Shown: positions 26,020 through 34,726, counted from the stretch's first letter. The stretch: 34,731 nt of DNA from Thermosipho sp. (in: thermotogales) (GCA_017656335.1 JACDOA010000012.1:1-34731), one strand, 5' to 3'. Notes: generated from the sequence alone by a model not told the origin. Numbers and translations are program-made.

Positions 26020-26325
26020 ATGGAGAAATTAACAAAGGAAATGGTATGGAATAAGTTGAAAGAGGTTATTGATTTTGAAATAGGATTAGATGTGGTAACG
26101 TTAGGACTTGTTTACGATGTGCAGGTTGATGAAAAAGGTAACGTCAATGTTTTAATGACAATGACTACTCCTATGTGTCCATTGGCGGGAATGATTTTGC
26201 AGGAAGCAGAAACAAAGGTTAAAGAAATTGAAGGAGTTAATGATGTTAAAGTTGAATTAACATTTGATCCTCCTTGGACACCCGATAGAATTGATCCAGA
26301 TGTTAGAGCACAACTGGGAATATGA
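26020..26325 (+). CDS. DUF59/MIP18-family protein (TM0487-like)
   Basis: A 101-residue single DUF59 domain. The conserved core is DFEIGLDVVTLGLVYDV, then TTPMCPLAGMI with the family cysteine, then ELTFDPPWTPDRI. It matches, from memory, the solved T. maritima protein TM0487. Relatives such as SufT and PaaD act in iron-sulfur cluster assembly or delivery, so a similar role is likely but unproven; no suf genes lie nearby. The ATG at 26020 has AGGAG 7 nt before it; an in-frame TTG one codon earlier is too close. prmC overlaps by 4 nt (ATGA). Confidence 0.92.
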   Translation: MEKLTKEMVWNKLKEVIDFEIGLDVVTLGLVYDVQVDEKGNVNVLMTMTTPMCPLAGMILQEAETKVKEIEGVNDVKVELTFDPPWTPDRIDPDVRAQLGI

Positions 26326-27107
26326 GGATTAAAGAAGCAATTAAAATATCAAGACAACATGGGCTTCCTGATTTGGAAGCCCATATTATTATTCAGTTCA
26401 TTTCTGGAAAGACAAAGGAATTTATAATTGCACATCCTAATTTTGAAATTGATGATGAAAAATTTATGGAGTTAATTGAAAAACGCAAGACCGGTTATCC
26501 CATTCAATATATTGTTAAGGGGAAAGAATTTTACAAGAATTGGTTTTATATTGAAGAAGGTGTATTGATTCCAAGGCAAGAAACGGAATTATTGGTAGAA
26601 ATTGCTATTCAATACATTAAAAAGTACAGATTAGAAAAAATTGCCGAAATTGGAGTTGGAAGTGGAGCAATAATAATAAGCATACTTTTAGAAACACAAA
26701 CAATAGGGTATGGAACGGATATTTTGGAAAAAGCTCTCGAAATTACAAAATTAAATGCCAAAAGGTTAAATGTGGAAGATAGGTTGTATCTTAGAAAAGG
26801 TTCTTTTTTAGAACCATTTAAAGATATTTATTACGATTTAGAATTAATTGTATCAAACCCTCCATATGTGAAGAATAATGCAATTCTTCCACCAGAAGTT
26901 TGTTGGGAGCCAAAAGAAGCATTATATGGTGGAAAAGATGGCTTAGAATTTTACAGAAACTTCTTAAATAAGTATGATTTATCTGGTAAAATTGTGATGT
27001 TGGAAATAGGTCATGATCAGGGTGGTTTTTTCAGAAAATTAGGTTGGAATGTTGAAAAAGATTATAGTGGTAATGATAGAATAGTGATTTTTAATGGACG
27101 GAGGTGA
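26322..27107 (+). CDS. prmC: Release factor glutamine methyltransferase
   Basis: A 261-residue SAM-dependent enzyme that methylates the GGQ glutamine of RF1 and RF2. The N-terminal helical domain (1-75) is followed by IPRQETE (83-89), SAM motif I EIGVGSG (109-115) and the catalytic NPPY at 179-182. Its substrate RF1 is encoded 21 kb away on the other strand, whereas many genomes keep prfA and prmC together. The ATG overlaps the preceding stop (ATGA), implying translational coupling. Confidence 0.95.
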   Translation: MRIKEAIKISRQHGLPDLEAHIIIQFISGKTKEFIIAHPNFEIDDEKFMELIEKRKTGYPIQYIVKGKEFYKNWFYIEEGVLIPRQETELLVEIAIQYIKKYRLEKIAEIGVGSGAIIISILLETQTIGYGTDILEKALEITKLNAKRLNVEDRLYLRKGSFLEPFKDIYYDLELIVSNPPYVKNNAILPPEVCWEPKEALYGGKDGLEFYRNFLNKYDLSGKIVMLEIGHDQGGFFRKLGWNVEKDYSGNDRIVIFNGRR

Positions 27108-27111
27108 GAAA

Positions 27112-27561
27112 ATGAAAGTAGTTTTGCTTAAAGATGTCTCTAAAATTGGCAAAAAAGGAGAAATCAAAAATGTTTCAGATGGTTATGCCAGGAATTTTTT
27201 AATTCCAAGAAAATTAGCGCTAGTTGCTACACCTGAAGTATTGAAAAAAATAGAAAAGGAAAATCAATTAAAAGCAGAAAAAGAAAAACAAATCAAAGAG
27301 GAAAGTCAAAAATTATTAAAAGAACTTCAAAAACAATTGTATAAAATAACGGTTAAAGCTGGAGGAAGTGGAAAATTATTTGGCGCTTTAACTTCGGCGG
27401 ATATTGCAAAATTAATTTCAGAAACAACTGGAAATAAAATTGATAAGAAATGGGTGATTTTGGAAAAACCAATAAAAGAATTAGGTTTATATGATATCAA
27501 ATTAAAATTACCTGGAGGAATTTCTGGTATTGTTAAATTGGAAGTAGTTCAGGAGGGTTAA
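27112..27561 (+). CDS. rplI: 50S ribosomal protein L9
   Basis: 149 residues. The N-terminal domain reads [18 protein letters not shown] then [16 protein letters not shown], the L9 signature. A long charged helix (about 45-75, rich in K and E) links to the C-terminal domain with [15 protein letters not shown]. The ATG at 27112 is chosen because GGAGG lies 7 nt before it and MKVVLL is the family start; an ATG six codons earlier has no site and would overlap prmC. RNase Z follows 2 nt later. Confidence 0.97.
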   Translation: MKVVLLKDVSKIGKKGEIKNVSDGYARNFLIPRKLALVATPEVLKKIEKENQLKAEKEKQIKEESQKLLKELQKQLYKITVKAGGSGKLFGALTSADIAKLISETTGNKIDKKWVILEKPIKELGLYDIKLKLPGGISGIVKLEVVQEG

Positions 27562-27563
27562 AA

Positions 27564-28406
27564 TTGAACATAATTGGTTATTCAAAAGCTTTATATACGA
27601 CTTGGATTTATTATTCACCAGAAAGAATATTATTTGATGCTGGTGAATGTGTCTCAACTTTAATGAATAACAAAGTATATGCAATAAAACACATTTTTTT
27701 ATCTCATGGGCATGTGGATCACATATCAGGGCTTTGGTCTTTAATTAATACAAGGAACAATGCAATGGGGGATCGAGGTAAAGATTTAAATATTTACTAT
27801 CCAAAAGGAAATAAAGGTATAGAAGAGTACTTAAGCTTTATACAAAAAGTCAATTCAGATTTGAGATTTAATTTAAAAATTTTTCCAGTTGAAGATGGAG
27901 AAGAGGTTGTCTTGAGGAATTCTAAACAAAATAAAAAGTTTGTAAAAGCATTTCGAGTTAAGCATACTCAAAGTGAAAAAAGTCTAGGATTTCATATATT
28001 TGAAGAAAGAAAGAGGTTGAAGGAAAAATTTAAAAATCTTTCGCAGGAAGAAATAACTGAATTGGCTAGAACCAAAGGAAGTGATTTCATTACAACAAAG
28101 TATTACAGTAAAATTTTAACTTTTTCAGGTGATACATATCTTTTGAAAAAATCAGATATTGAAGATACAGAAATTCTTTTTCATGAATGTACATTTTTGA
28201 ATAAAGAAGATAGAAAATATAATAACCACGCAACTATTGAGGATATAGTGGAGTTAGTAAAAGGAACAAAAATAAAAAAATTAATTCTTTACCACATTTC
28301 TGGAAGATACGCAAGAAAAATTGATAGGGTTATGGCAGAATATAAAAATCAAATAGAAGAAATTGAGCTTTATTATATTAAGCCTGACAAATTATTTAAA
28401 TTGTAG
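27564..28406 (+). CDS. rnz: Ribonuclease Z (tRNA 3' endonuclease), Thermotoga type
   Basis: A 280-residue metallo-beta-lactamase nuclease. HGHVDH at 48-53 is the HxHxDH metal motif, followed by a metal His in KHTQSE, Asp in FSGDTY, and His in LILYHISGRY. Length and the N-terminus MNIIGYSKALYTTWIYYSPE match, from memory, T. maritima RNase Z (TM0864), an unusual form reported to cut after an encoded CCA. All five tRNA genes here encode CCA, consistent with that. The start is TTG, with AGGAGG 7 nt before it. The CCA-adding enzyme lies two genes downstream. Confidence 0.93.
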   Translation: MNIIGYSKALYTTWIYYSPERILFDAGECVSTLMNNKVYAIKHIFLSHGHVDHISGLWSLINTRNNAMGDRGKDLNIYYPKGNKGIEEYLSFIQKVNSDLRFNLKIFPVEDGEEVVLRNSKQNKKFVKAFRVKHTQSEKSLGFHIFEERKRLKEKFKNLSQEEITELARTKGSDFITTKYYSKILTFSGDTYLLKKSDIEDTEILFHECTFLNKEDRKYNNHATIEDIVELVKGTKIKKLILYHISGRYARKIDRVMAEYKNQIEEIELYYIKPDKLFKL

Positions 28407-28413
28407 GTGGAGT

Positions 28414-29595
28414 ATGAAAAGATATTTATTTTTAAGTGATTTACATATTGGGGATGGTAGTGCTAAAGATGATTTTAAATATGATGATGCTTTTGAAAAA
28501 ACTATTAACGATTTTTCATTGTTTAATGATATAGAATTATTTATTGTTGGTGATGGTTTTGAATTATTAGAATCAACAAAAGTATCTCAATTTGGATTAA
28601 TTGATTTTGAAGAATTGGTAAAAAAACTAGATGTGGACTTAATTTTAGAAATAGAAAAAAGACATCCTAAAGTTTTTAATTCTTTAAGAAAATTCGGTAA
28701 GTATAACAAAATTCATTATGTAATTGGAAATCATGATTATTATCTATTAAAAAATTCAAAGCTTCAGGAAAAATTGAAGGAATTAATACCAAACTTGGAA
28801 ATAGAGCCCTATTATTATGATGAATATTTAAATCTACTTGTGATTCACGGGAATCAATTTGATCCTGTTAATAAATTTACTATTAACAATAAAAGTGGTG
28901 AGATTATCCCTCCACTCGGAGATTACATTGTAAGATATATGATGATAAATTTTGATAAAAAGCTTGAAGAATATGTTCCTGATTACGTAATAAGTGATTA
29001 TGATAATGTCAGACCAACAGTTGATTTGTTTCATTGGTTTGATTTAATTGTGAAAACATATGATTTAAGTATAGATTTACTTGAGACTTGGTTAACAGAA
29101 TTTCTGAAGATGATGAGAAGCTTTGAAGCAAAAGAATGGATGAAAAGTAATTATCCTTTTTTGAGTATTTTTTCTAGATTATTTTTAAATAAAATTGGTG
29201 GAATAAAGTTTGGTGAACTTCTGGTGAGATTAACTATGAATGTACGAAAATTTAAAAATACTGATTATCTTTTAAGAAAGGCTAATAGAATTCTTTCAGG
29301 AAGCATTAATGTTAAAGATCACATAGTTGGATACGAATCTGAAAAAGAAATTGGCAATGTGGATGGAGTTATAATGGGACATATTCACAAAAACAATTTT
29401 AAAATTTTCAACATTAAAAATAAACCAAAATACTATATAAATTGTGGTTCATGGAAACCGGTAGTGGAAAAATTGAGAAGAAATGTTTTTCAAAGAAAAA
29501 ATGAATTATTTTATGCCCTTCTTACAGTTGACGGTGACATTGAAATTACAACTGCTACAATTAATAGCTTAAGAAGGCGGGAAGTGATAATTTGA
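28414..29595 (+). CDS. Calcineurin-like metallophosphoesterase
   Basis: A 393-residue phosphoesterase. The metal-binding motifs in order are SDLHIGD (8-14), GDGFE (46-50), GNHD (105-108), HGNQFDP (145-151) and GHIHKN near 328-333. The usual GDxxD second motif reads GDGFE, ending in Glu rather than Asp. A ~150-residue helical insertion lies between the fourth and fifth motifs. LpxH-like enzymes share the fold, but no lipid A pathway is evident and the substrate is unknown. The ATG at 28414 begins the conserved KRYLFLSDLH strand; an in-frame ATG 17 codons earlier lies inside rnz. The CCA enzyme overlaps by 4 nt. Confidence 0.85.
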   Translation: MKRYLFLSDLHIGDGSAKDDFKYDDAFEKTINDFSLFNDIELFIVGDGFELLESTKVSQFGLIDFEELVKKLDVDLILEIEKRHPKVFNSLRKFGKYNKIHYVIGNHDYYLLKNSKLQEKLKELIPNLEIEPYYYDEYLNLLVIHGNQFDPVNKFTINNKSGEIIPPLGDYIVRYMMINFDKKLEEYVPDYVISDYDNVRPTVDLFHWFDLIVKTYDLSIDLLETWLTEFLKMMRSFEAKEWMKSNYPFLSIFSRLFLNKIGGIKFGELLVRLTMNVRKFKNTDYLLRKANRILSGSINVKDHIVGYESEKEIGNVDGVIMGHIHKNNFKIFNIKNKPKYYINCGSWKPVVEKLRRNVFQRKNELFYALLTVDGDIEITTATINSLRRREVII

Positions 29596-32177
29596 ATGTT
29601 GTAACTACTCATAAAAATCCAGATTTTGATGGATTTGCTGCAGCTTTTGCTTTTAAAAAGTTAAACCCAGATTTTGAAATTGTGGTTAGTGGAAAATTTC
29701 AGAAAAATCTTGAAGAATATTTAAGACTTTTTGAGTTCAAATTTTTAAAAGAAAATGAACTAATTGAAAATATAGAAAAATTGGTTATTGTTGATAATTC
29801 TTCTCTTAAAAGAGTAGGGGAAAGAATCTTGGAATTTTCAAAAAATGCTGATGTTATAGTTTACGATCATCATCCAGATATTAAAAATTCAAGCAAGGAA
29901 ATAAAAACAAATAGTTTTAAAATAGGAGCAATCACATCTTATTTTGTTAATGAGATAGCTAAGAAAAACATTTCACTAACCCCTGAAGAAGCTACATTAC
30001 TTGCAATTGCAATATATGAAGATACCGGCAATTTTTTATACAATACAACAACTCCTTTAGATTTAACTGCGGCTAAGTTTTTATTAGAAAAAGGTGCAAA
30101 TTTAGATTTGATCCATGAATTTACTACACTTGAATTGAATGCTGAGCAAAATAGTTTACTGAGAACATTGCAAGAAAATTTAGAAACATTTTATGTTCGA
30201 GACTATGAAATAGCAATTTCAAAGACTGAAATAGAAAAATTTATTGGTGGTTTGAATGTTATCACAAGTAAGCTTTGGGACTTTATTAATGCCGACACTC
30301 TAATAATTGTAACAAGAATGGGTAAAAAAACGTATATTGTTGGAAGAACCAGGAATCCAGATGTAAACATAAGAAAATTAGTTGAATTTTTTAATGGGTC
30401 TGGCCATGAAAGAGCAGCTTCAGCAACACTGGAAAATGTTTCAATTGATGAAGTCATATATAAATTAAAAGAAAAACTTCCTGAATGTATTACTCCATCA
30501 TTGAGAGCAAGAGATATTATGTCTTATCCAGTTCGAACAATCTTGGCTAATGAAACGATAAAAAAAGCATATGAAATAATGCAAATTACAGGACACGGTG
30601 GATTACCAGTTGTTGAAAAAAACAAACTTGTTGGAATTGTTACAAGAAAAGCTGTAGATAAAGCGATAAATCATAATTTAGGTAATAGGCCAGTAAAATC
30701 CATTATGAACAGTAAATTAATCACCGTAAATGAAGATGATTCAATTCAGATAGTAAAAGAGATTATGCTTGAAAACGATATTGGAAGAATCCCAGTGTTA
30801 GACAAAAATAATATTCTAATTGGAATTATTACTCGATCTGATCTTTTACGTGCGACAAATTCTGAGAGAAGAATAAGATTTGTATCTAGAAAAGAAGACA
30901 CTGAAGATGTAAAAAAAATAATGTTGGAACGTTTGCCCAGAAAGCTCATAAACCTATTAAGATTATTGGGTGAATATGGAGAAGAATTAAATATGCCGGT
31001 TTACGTTGTTGGGGGATTTGTTCGAGATCTTTTATTAGGAATTAAGAATTTTGATATAGATATTGTTGTAGAAGGAGATGGACTCGAATATGCAAAGTTT
31101 GTTAAAGAACAGTTAGATGCTACAATGGTTTCATATGAGAAATTTTTAACTGCATCGATTTTTTTTAAGGATGGTTATAGAATAGATATAGCAACAGCAA
31201 GAACTGAATATTATGAACGACCAGCCGATTTACCTATTGTTGATATTAGTACAATAAAAAAGGATTTGTATAGACGTGATTTTACAATTAATGCTATGGC
31301 AATAAAATTAAATCTAGGAAATTTCGGAATTCTGTATGATTTCTTTGGTTCAAGAAATGATTTAAGAAATGGTATAATACGTGTTCTTCACAAACTAAGT
31401 TTTATTGAAGATCCAACAAGGATAGTAAGAGCAGTTCGATTTGAACAAAGATTTGGATTTAAAATAGAAGAAGAAACTCTTTACCTACTACAAAAAACAC
31501 TTGAAGAAGGTTATCTCGAAAAGGTTACTGGTCAAAGAATAAGACAAGAATTAGAGAAGATTTTGGAAGAAAAAAAGCCATTGAAAGCAATTAAAAGACT
31601 TGCTGAATTAAAAATACTAAATCATATTTTTCCTAAGACTTATTATACGAAAATAATGGAGAAAAAGCTAGAAAGAATGTATAATTTTTTACCTTATTTG
31701 GAAAAAATATATGAAAAAATAAATAAGTTTTATTGTATTTTGAGAGTATTACTAGAGTTTTATGATGAAAAAACATTAATAAAAGTTGCAAGTAAATATG
31801 GTATACCTAAAAAATTCATTGATGATTTAAAAACGACTGAAAAAAGAGTTTCTATAATTAAAGATTTAGTGAAAAAGAAAGCAAAGTTTTCAGAGTTATA
31901 TAAATTTTTGGGAAAACCAACTTCTGAAACAGCTGCTCATATGTCTGCATATCTTGATTTTGAAGAACAAAAATATTTTTATGATTATTTACATAGAGTC
32001 TTTAATGTAAAACTTGAAAAAGTATCTGGAAAAATGGTTATAGAAAAGTATAATTTAAACGCAAGTCCAGTAATTGGTAGGATTATGAATGAATTATTTT
32101 GTAAAAAACTTGATTATCCTGAAATAGATGAAATTGACGAACTGGAAAAATTAATTAGGAAACATATGGAGGTGTAA
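29592..32177 (+). CDS. DHH-CBS-CBS-CCA-adding enzyme fusion
   Basis: An 861-residue multidomain protein. Residues 1-300 are a DHH/DHHA1 phosphoesterase module: THKNPDFDG (6-14), YDHHPD with DHH at 92-94, EDTG at 143-146, and GSGHERAASA (269-278). Two CBS domains follow (about 306-362 and 366-425). Residues 465 onward are a class II tRNA nucleotidyltransferase: GGFVRD (474-479), metal DxD (488-490), RRDF (561-564) and EDPTRIVRAVR (606-616). It should add or repair the CCA end of tRNA. The DHH part may degrade small nucleotides or RNA ends, and the CBS pair may sense adenine nucleotides; both are inference. The start is TTG, overlapping the preceding stop (TTGA). Confidence 0.92.
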   Translation: MNVVTTHKNPDFDGFAAAFAFKKLNPDFEIVVSGKFQKNLEEYLRLFEFKFLKENELIENIEKLVIVDNSSLKRVGERILEFSKNADVIVYDHHPDIKNSSKEIKTNSFKIGAITSYFVNEIAKKNISLTPEEATLLAIAIYEDTGNFLYNTTTPLDLTAAKFLLEKGANLDLIHEFTTLELNAEQNSLLRTLQENLETFYVRDYEIAISKTEIEKFIGGLNVITSKLWDFINADTLIIVTRMGKKTYIVGRTRNPDVNIRKLVEFFNGSGHERAASATLENVSIDEVIYKLKEKLPECITPSLRARDIMSYPVRTILANETIKKAYEIMQITGHGGLPVVEKNKLVGIVTRKAVDKAINHNLGNRPVKSIMNSKLITVNEDDSIQIVKEIMLENDIGRIPVLDKNNILIGIITRSDLLRATNSERRIRFVSRKEDTEDVKKIMLERLPRKLINLLRLLGEYGEELNMPVYVVGGFVRDLLLGIKNFDIDIVVEGDGLEYAKFVKEQLDATMVSYEKFLTASIFFKDGYRIDIATARTEYYERPADLPIVDISTIKKDLYRRDFTINAMAIKLNLGNFGILYDFFGSRNDLRNGIIRVLHKLSFIEDPTRIVRAVRFEQRFGFKIEEETLYLLQKTLEEGYLEKVTGQRIRQELEKILEEKKPLKAIKRLAELKILNHIFPKTYYTKIMEKKLERMYNFLPYLEKIYEKINKFYCILRVLLEFYDEKTLIKVASKYGIPKKFIDDLKTTEKRVSIIKDLVKKKAKFSELYKFLGKPTSETAAHMSAYLDFEEQKYFYDYLHRVFNVKLEKVSGKMVIEKYNLNASPVIGRIMNELFCKKLDYPEIDEIDELEKLIRKHMEV

Positions 32178-32181
32178 TTAA

Positions 32182-33375
32182 ATGAAAAAAATTTTAATTC
32201 TTTTTTTGCTTTTGCTTTTTGTAAGTTTGTTTCCAAATGATTTGAATGAGATATATTCTGTTGGTGTGATTACTTCTATTGGAACGGGAACTGAAATGGT
32301 TTTTGAAGACGCGAAAAAATTAATTGATGAAACTATAGAAAATGGAAAGATTCTATTTCTAAAATCTGCTACGGAAGCTACATGTAATGAATATGTTAAC
32401 CTTTATTTATCGTATAATTCTACTGATAATGTATATAAAGCAACGTATGAAGATGGAGATTATCTTGTTAGTTCTATTTATTCACCCGAAGGTTATAAGC
32501 CTTATAAGACATTTTTAATGGAGATTATTTATTACCCTTTAGAAAAGTTAGCATTTCATAAATTAAAAACACGTGATTTTTCGGGTTATTTAAGATTAAC
32601 ATATCATCCAGGTATTGATGAGTACGGTGATTATTTAAATGGAATGTTTTTATTTATCTCTGATAGATTGGGGGGAAATAGAAATATAGCTTATATTGAC
32701 ATTGATGTTCAAAAAATAAATATTATTCCAGTTTTTGGAAGTAGCGAATATTATCCAAAATTCTCTCCAAATGGAGAACAAATAGCTTTTCAGGGTTCAC
32801 TACATGGTTATTGGAATATCTATATTATGCCATTTAATGATCCAGAATACTCAAGAAAAATCAAGCGTATTTCAGACAGTAATATGCCAGCTTATACACC
32901 TGATTGGTATAATGAAGATAATATTGTGTATATACAAGACACAGAAAAAAGTAATATGATGATTAAGAAGAATGTTAAAACAGGTTTAAAAGAAACAATT
33001 AATACCGTTGGTTCAATGGTATTTACACCTAATGTTCAAAATGGAGAAATTTACTATACATCACTTCAAGGTGCAAATTTTGGTATATTTAAAAACGTAA
33101 ATGGTGAAAATTATGCTGTTGAAGATACTTTTTATAACGAACATGATCCATTACTTTTGGATGCAACTCACTTAATTTTCACTTCAAATAGAGATGGAAT
33201 ATATAGAATCTGGATAAAGAATTTAAATAGCGGATCTGTGACTTGTTTAACGCCAGATTTAAATTATGATGTATTCTATCCTGCATATGGAGACGGTATT
33301 TTATTCTTTTCTTTATACAAAGATGAAGAAGAACCAGATATTTATGCAATGCAATTGAATTTAGAAGATTATTGA
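32182..33375 (+). CDS. Secreted TolB-like beta-propeller protein
   Basis: 397 residues. A signal peptide (KKILILFLLLLFVSLFPN) precedes a ~130-residue N-terminal domain and then repeats of the WD40-like/PD40 type: GMFLFISDRLGGNRNIAYID, PKFSPNGEQIAFQG...YWNIYIM, and LIFTSNRDGIYRIWIKNL. This layout, an alpha/beta domain plus a short propeller, resembles periplasmic TolB, but no tolQRA or pal gene is nearby, so a Tol-Pal role is not supported. GGAGG precedes the ATG. It is the last gene of the plus-strand block; the next gene is convergent, with only 2 nt between the stop codons. Confidence 0.8.
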   Translation: MKKILILFLLLLFVSLFPNDLNEIYSVGVITSIGTGTEMVFEDAKKLIDETIENGKILFLKSATEATCNEYVNLYLSYNSTDNVYKATYEDGDYLVSSIYSPEGYKPYKTFLMEIIYYPLEKLAFHKLKTRDFSGYLRLTYHPGIDEYGDYLNGMFLFISDRLGGNRNIAYIDIDVQKINIIPVFGSSEYYPKFSPNGEQIAFQGSLHGYWNIYIMPFNDPEYSRKIKRISDSNMPAYTPDWYNEDNIVYIQDTEKSNMMIKKNVKTGLKETINTVGSMVFTPNVQNGEIYYTSLQGANFGIFKNVNGENYAVEDTFYNEHDPLLLDATHLIFTSNRDGIYRIWIKNLNSGSVTCLTPDLNYDVFYPAYGDGILFFSLYKDEEEPDIYAMQLNLEDY

Positions 33376-33377
33376 TT

Positions 33378-34301
33378 TTAAATATTGATATCTAATAAGT
33401 ATTTTTTGGTATCAATATTCCAATCTCTGAATTTGTCTTTTGAAATGATTTTTGCTTTTTTTGAAATCGCTAAATCAATGATAAATTTATCAGCTGGAGA
33501 GAAAAAATATACATTTGGATATTCAAAAATAGAGCTACTAAATTGGTATTTGGCATTTTTATCAAATACTATATAAAAAGGAAAATACAATTTTTTTAAG
33601 GTCGCTAGTTTATAGATAACTTTTTCAATATTATTTACTGAAGGTGGAATTGTCCAGTGAATAATATTACTGCCATCAAGAATTACCTCAGAAACTGGTT
33701 TTGAAAATAAAGCTTTTTTAATGTATCTATCAACATTAATTTCTTCTTTGATTTTTTGTTTGGAAATAGGATCTAGTTCTCTTATTAATTCATTAATCCA
33801 GCGTATCTTTTCAAAATCGTATATTTTTAAAGAATTTATTTCCATAATAATATCAGTTAAAAAGTTGTTTTTGAATTTTTTATATGTATCCAATGCGTAT
33901 AATTGTAAAAAATCATCGAGATTATAATTTTTTAAACGTTTAAGTTCTGATTTTATAAATTCTTTTGTATAGCTTTTTTGATAACTTGGAAAAGGAAATT
34001 TTTTAGGATTTGCCCAGAAAAGGATCTCAGCAATTTCATTTGGGGAAATTCCTAATTCATTAAAAGTCTCGAGTCTCTTTTTAATTGCTCCTTTACCATT
34101 TAACAAATTTGATGTGTACATTGAAAAGTATGTAAAATCAATTTTCTTAAGTTTTTCCTTGAGTTTTCCTTCAAGATTTTTAATTAAGATTTTATAGCTA
34201 TTTCTATTTATGGAGTTTATATTTTTCAATATATTAAAAATAACACTTCTTTTTCTTTTAAGTTCATGATATCTATCTAAAAATTCAGGATCGTAAATCA
34301 T
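33378..34301 (-). CDS. Protein with C-terminal Regnase/NYN-like (PIN-fold) nuclease domain
   Basis: 307 residues, not recognised as a named family. The first ~200 are helical and charged. The C-terminal 100 look like a Zc3h12a/NYN ribonuclease: VILDGSNIIHW (D209, N212), YIVFDKNAK (D247), SPADKFIIDLA (D271), then AKIISKDKFRDW (D289, D293). These follow the order and spacing of the acidic metal-binding residues of Regnase-type nucleases. It probably cuts RNA; the substrate is unknown. The ATG at 34301 has GGAGG 7 nt before it; an ATG 14 codons upstream has none and is rejected. It stands alone with its own extended -10 promoter, next to a tRNA cluster. Confidence 0.75.
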   Translation of the reverse strand: MIYDPEFLDRYHELKRKRSVIFNILKNINSINRNSYKILIKNLEGKLKEKLKKIDFTYFSMYTSNLLNGKGAIKKRLETFNELGISPNEIAEILFWANPKKFPFPSYQKSYTKEFIKSELKRLKNYNLDDFLQLYALDTYKKFKNNFLTDIIMEINSLKIYDFEKIRWINELIRELDPISKQKIKEEINVDRYIKKALFSKPVSEVILDGSNIIHWTIPPSVNNIEKVIYKLATLKKLYFPFYIVFDKNAKYQFSSSIFEYPNVYFFSPADKFIIDLAISKKAKIISKDKFRDWNIDTKKYLLDINI

Positions 34302-34348
34302 TTTAAAACCTCCGAAAATGAGAAAAATAAAGTAATTACGCATGAATA

Positions 34349-34357
34349 ATTATATCA
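34349..34357 (-). promoter_or_regulatory. Extended -10 promoter of the Regnase-like gene
   Basis: TGA-TATAAT on the minus strand, 48 nt upstream of the chosen ATG. No convincing -35 at 16-18 nt. It is a perfect -10 with the TGn extension seen at other promoters in the window. Confidence 0.55.
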
Positions 34358-34424
34358 CATATAAAATCAAAACTTTTAACTTCATATTTTTTAAGTTGTC
34401 AGTTAAAAGTAACAAATAAAATGC

Positions 34425-34452
34425 TTGACAAAAGTAGGATTTCTGATATCAT
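34425..34452 (+). promoter_or_regulatory. Promoter of the tRNA-Glu-Val-Phe cluster
   Basis: A perfect TTGACA (34425-34430), a 16-nt spacer and TATCAT (34447-34452), preceded by TGA as an extended -10. The predicted start, near 34458-34460, lies about 17-19 nt before the first tRNA. It is the strongest promoter-like sequence in the window. Confidence 0.88.
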
Positions 34453-34476
34453 AGTTAATGGTTTCTTAATTAATTT

Positions 34477-34552
34477 GCCCCCATCGTCTAGCGGTCTAGG
34501 ACACTGGCCTTTCAAGCCAGAGGCACGGGTTCGAATCCCGTTGGGGGCGCCA
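34477..34552 (+). tRNA. tRNA-Glu (anticodon UUC), CCA encoded
   Basis: The acceptor is GCCCCCA with TGGGGGC, discriminator G49 and CCA at 34550-34552. The anticodon arm CTGGCCTTTCAAGCCAG carries TTC. The T-arm is CGGGTTCGAATCCCG. It is the first gene of a three-tRNA transcript. Confidence 0.97.
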
Positions 34553-34561
34553 AATAAAGAA

Positions 34562-34636
34562 GGGCGCGTAGCTCAGAGGGAGAGCGCATGCCTTACAAGC
34601 ATGAGGTCGTAGGTTCAAGTCCTACCGCGCCCACCA
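34562..34636 (+). tRNA. tRNA-Val (anticodon UAC), CCA encoded
   Basis: The acceptor is GGGCGCG with CGCGCCC, discriminator A and CCA at 34634-34636. The anticodon arm ATGCCTTACAAGCAT carries TAC. The D-arm AGCTCAGAGGGAGAGC and T-arm TAGGTTCAAGTCCTA are normal. It lies 9 nt after tRNA-Glu. Confidence 0.97.
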
Positions 34637-34650
34637 AAAGGTTTAAAGGT

Positions 34651-34726
34651 GGCGAGGTAGCTCAGTTGGTAGAGCAGTGGACTGAAAATCCACGTGTCGA
34701 CGGTTCGATTCCGTCCCTCGCCACCA
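34651..34726 (+). tRNA. tRNA-Phe (anticodon GAA), CCA encoded
   Basis: The acceptor is GGCGAGG with CCTCGCC, discriminator A and CCA at 34724-34726. The anticodon arm TGGACTGAAAATCCA carries GAA. The D-arm is AGCTCAGTTGGTAGAGC and the T-arm CGGTTCGATTCCG. It lies 14 nt after tRNA-Val and ends 5 nt before the window edge, so the cluster may continue outside. Confidence 0.97.

Noticed and set aside
27094-27111. Upstream ATG for ribosomal protein L9
   Set aside because: It has no ribosome site and lies within prmC; MKVVLL at 27112 is the conserved start.
28363-28413. Upstream ATG for the metallophosphoesterase
   Set aside because: It lies inside rnz and adds residues foreign to the fold.
34302-34343. 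Upstream ATG for the Regnase-like protein
   Set aside because: No ribosome site there; GGAGG is correctly spaced for the ATG at 34301.
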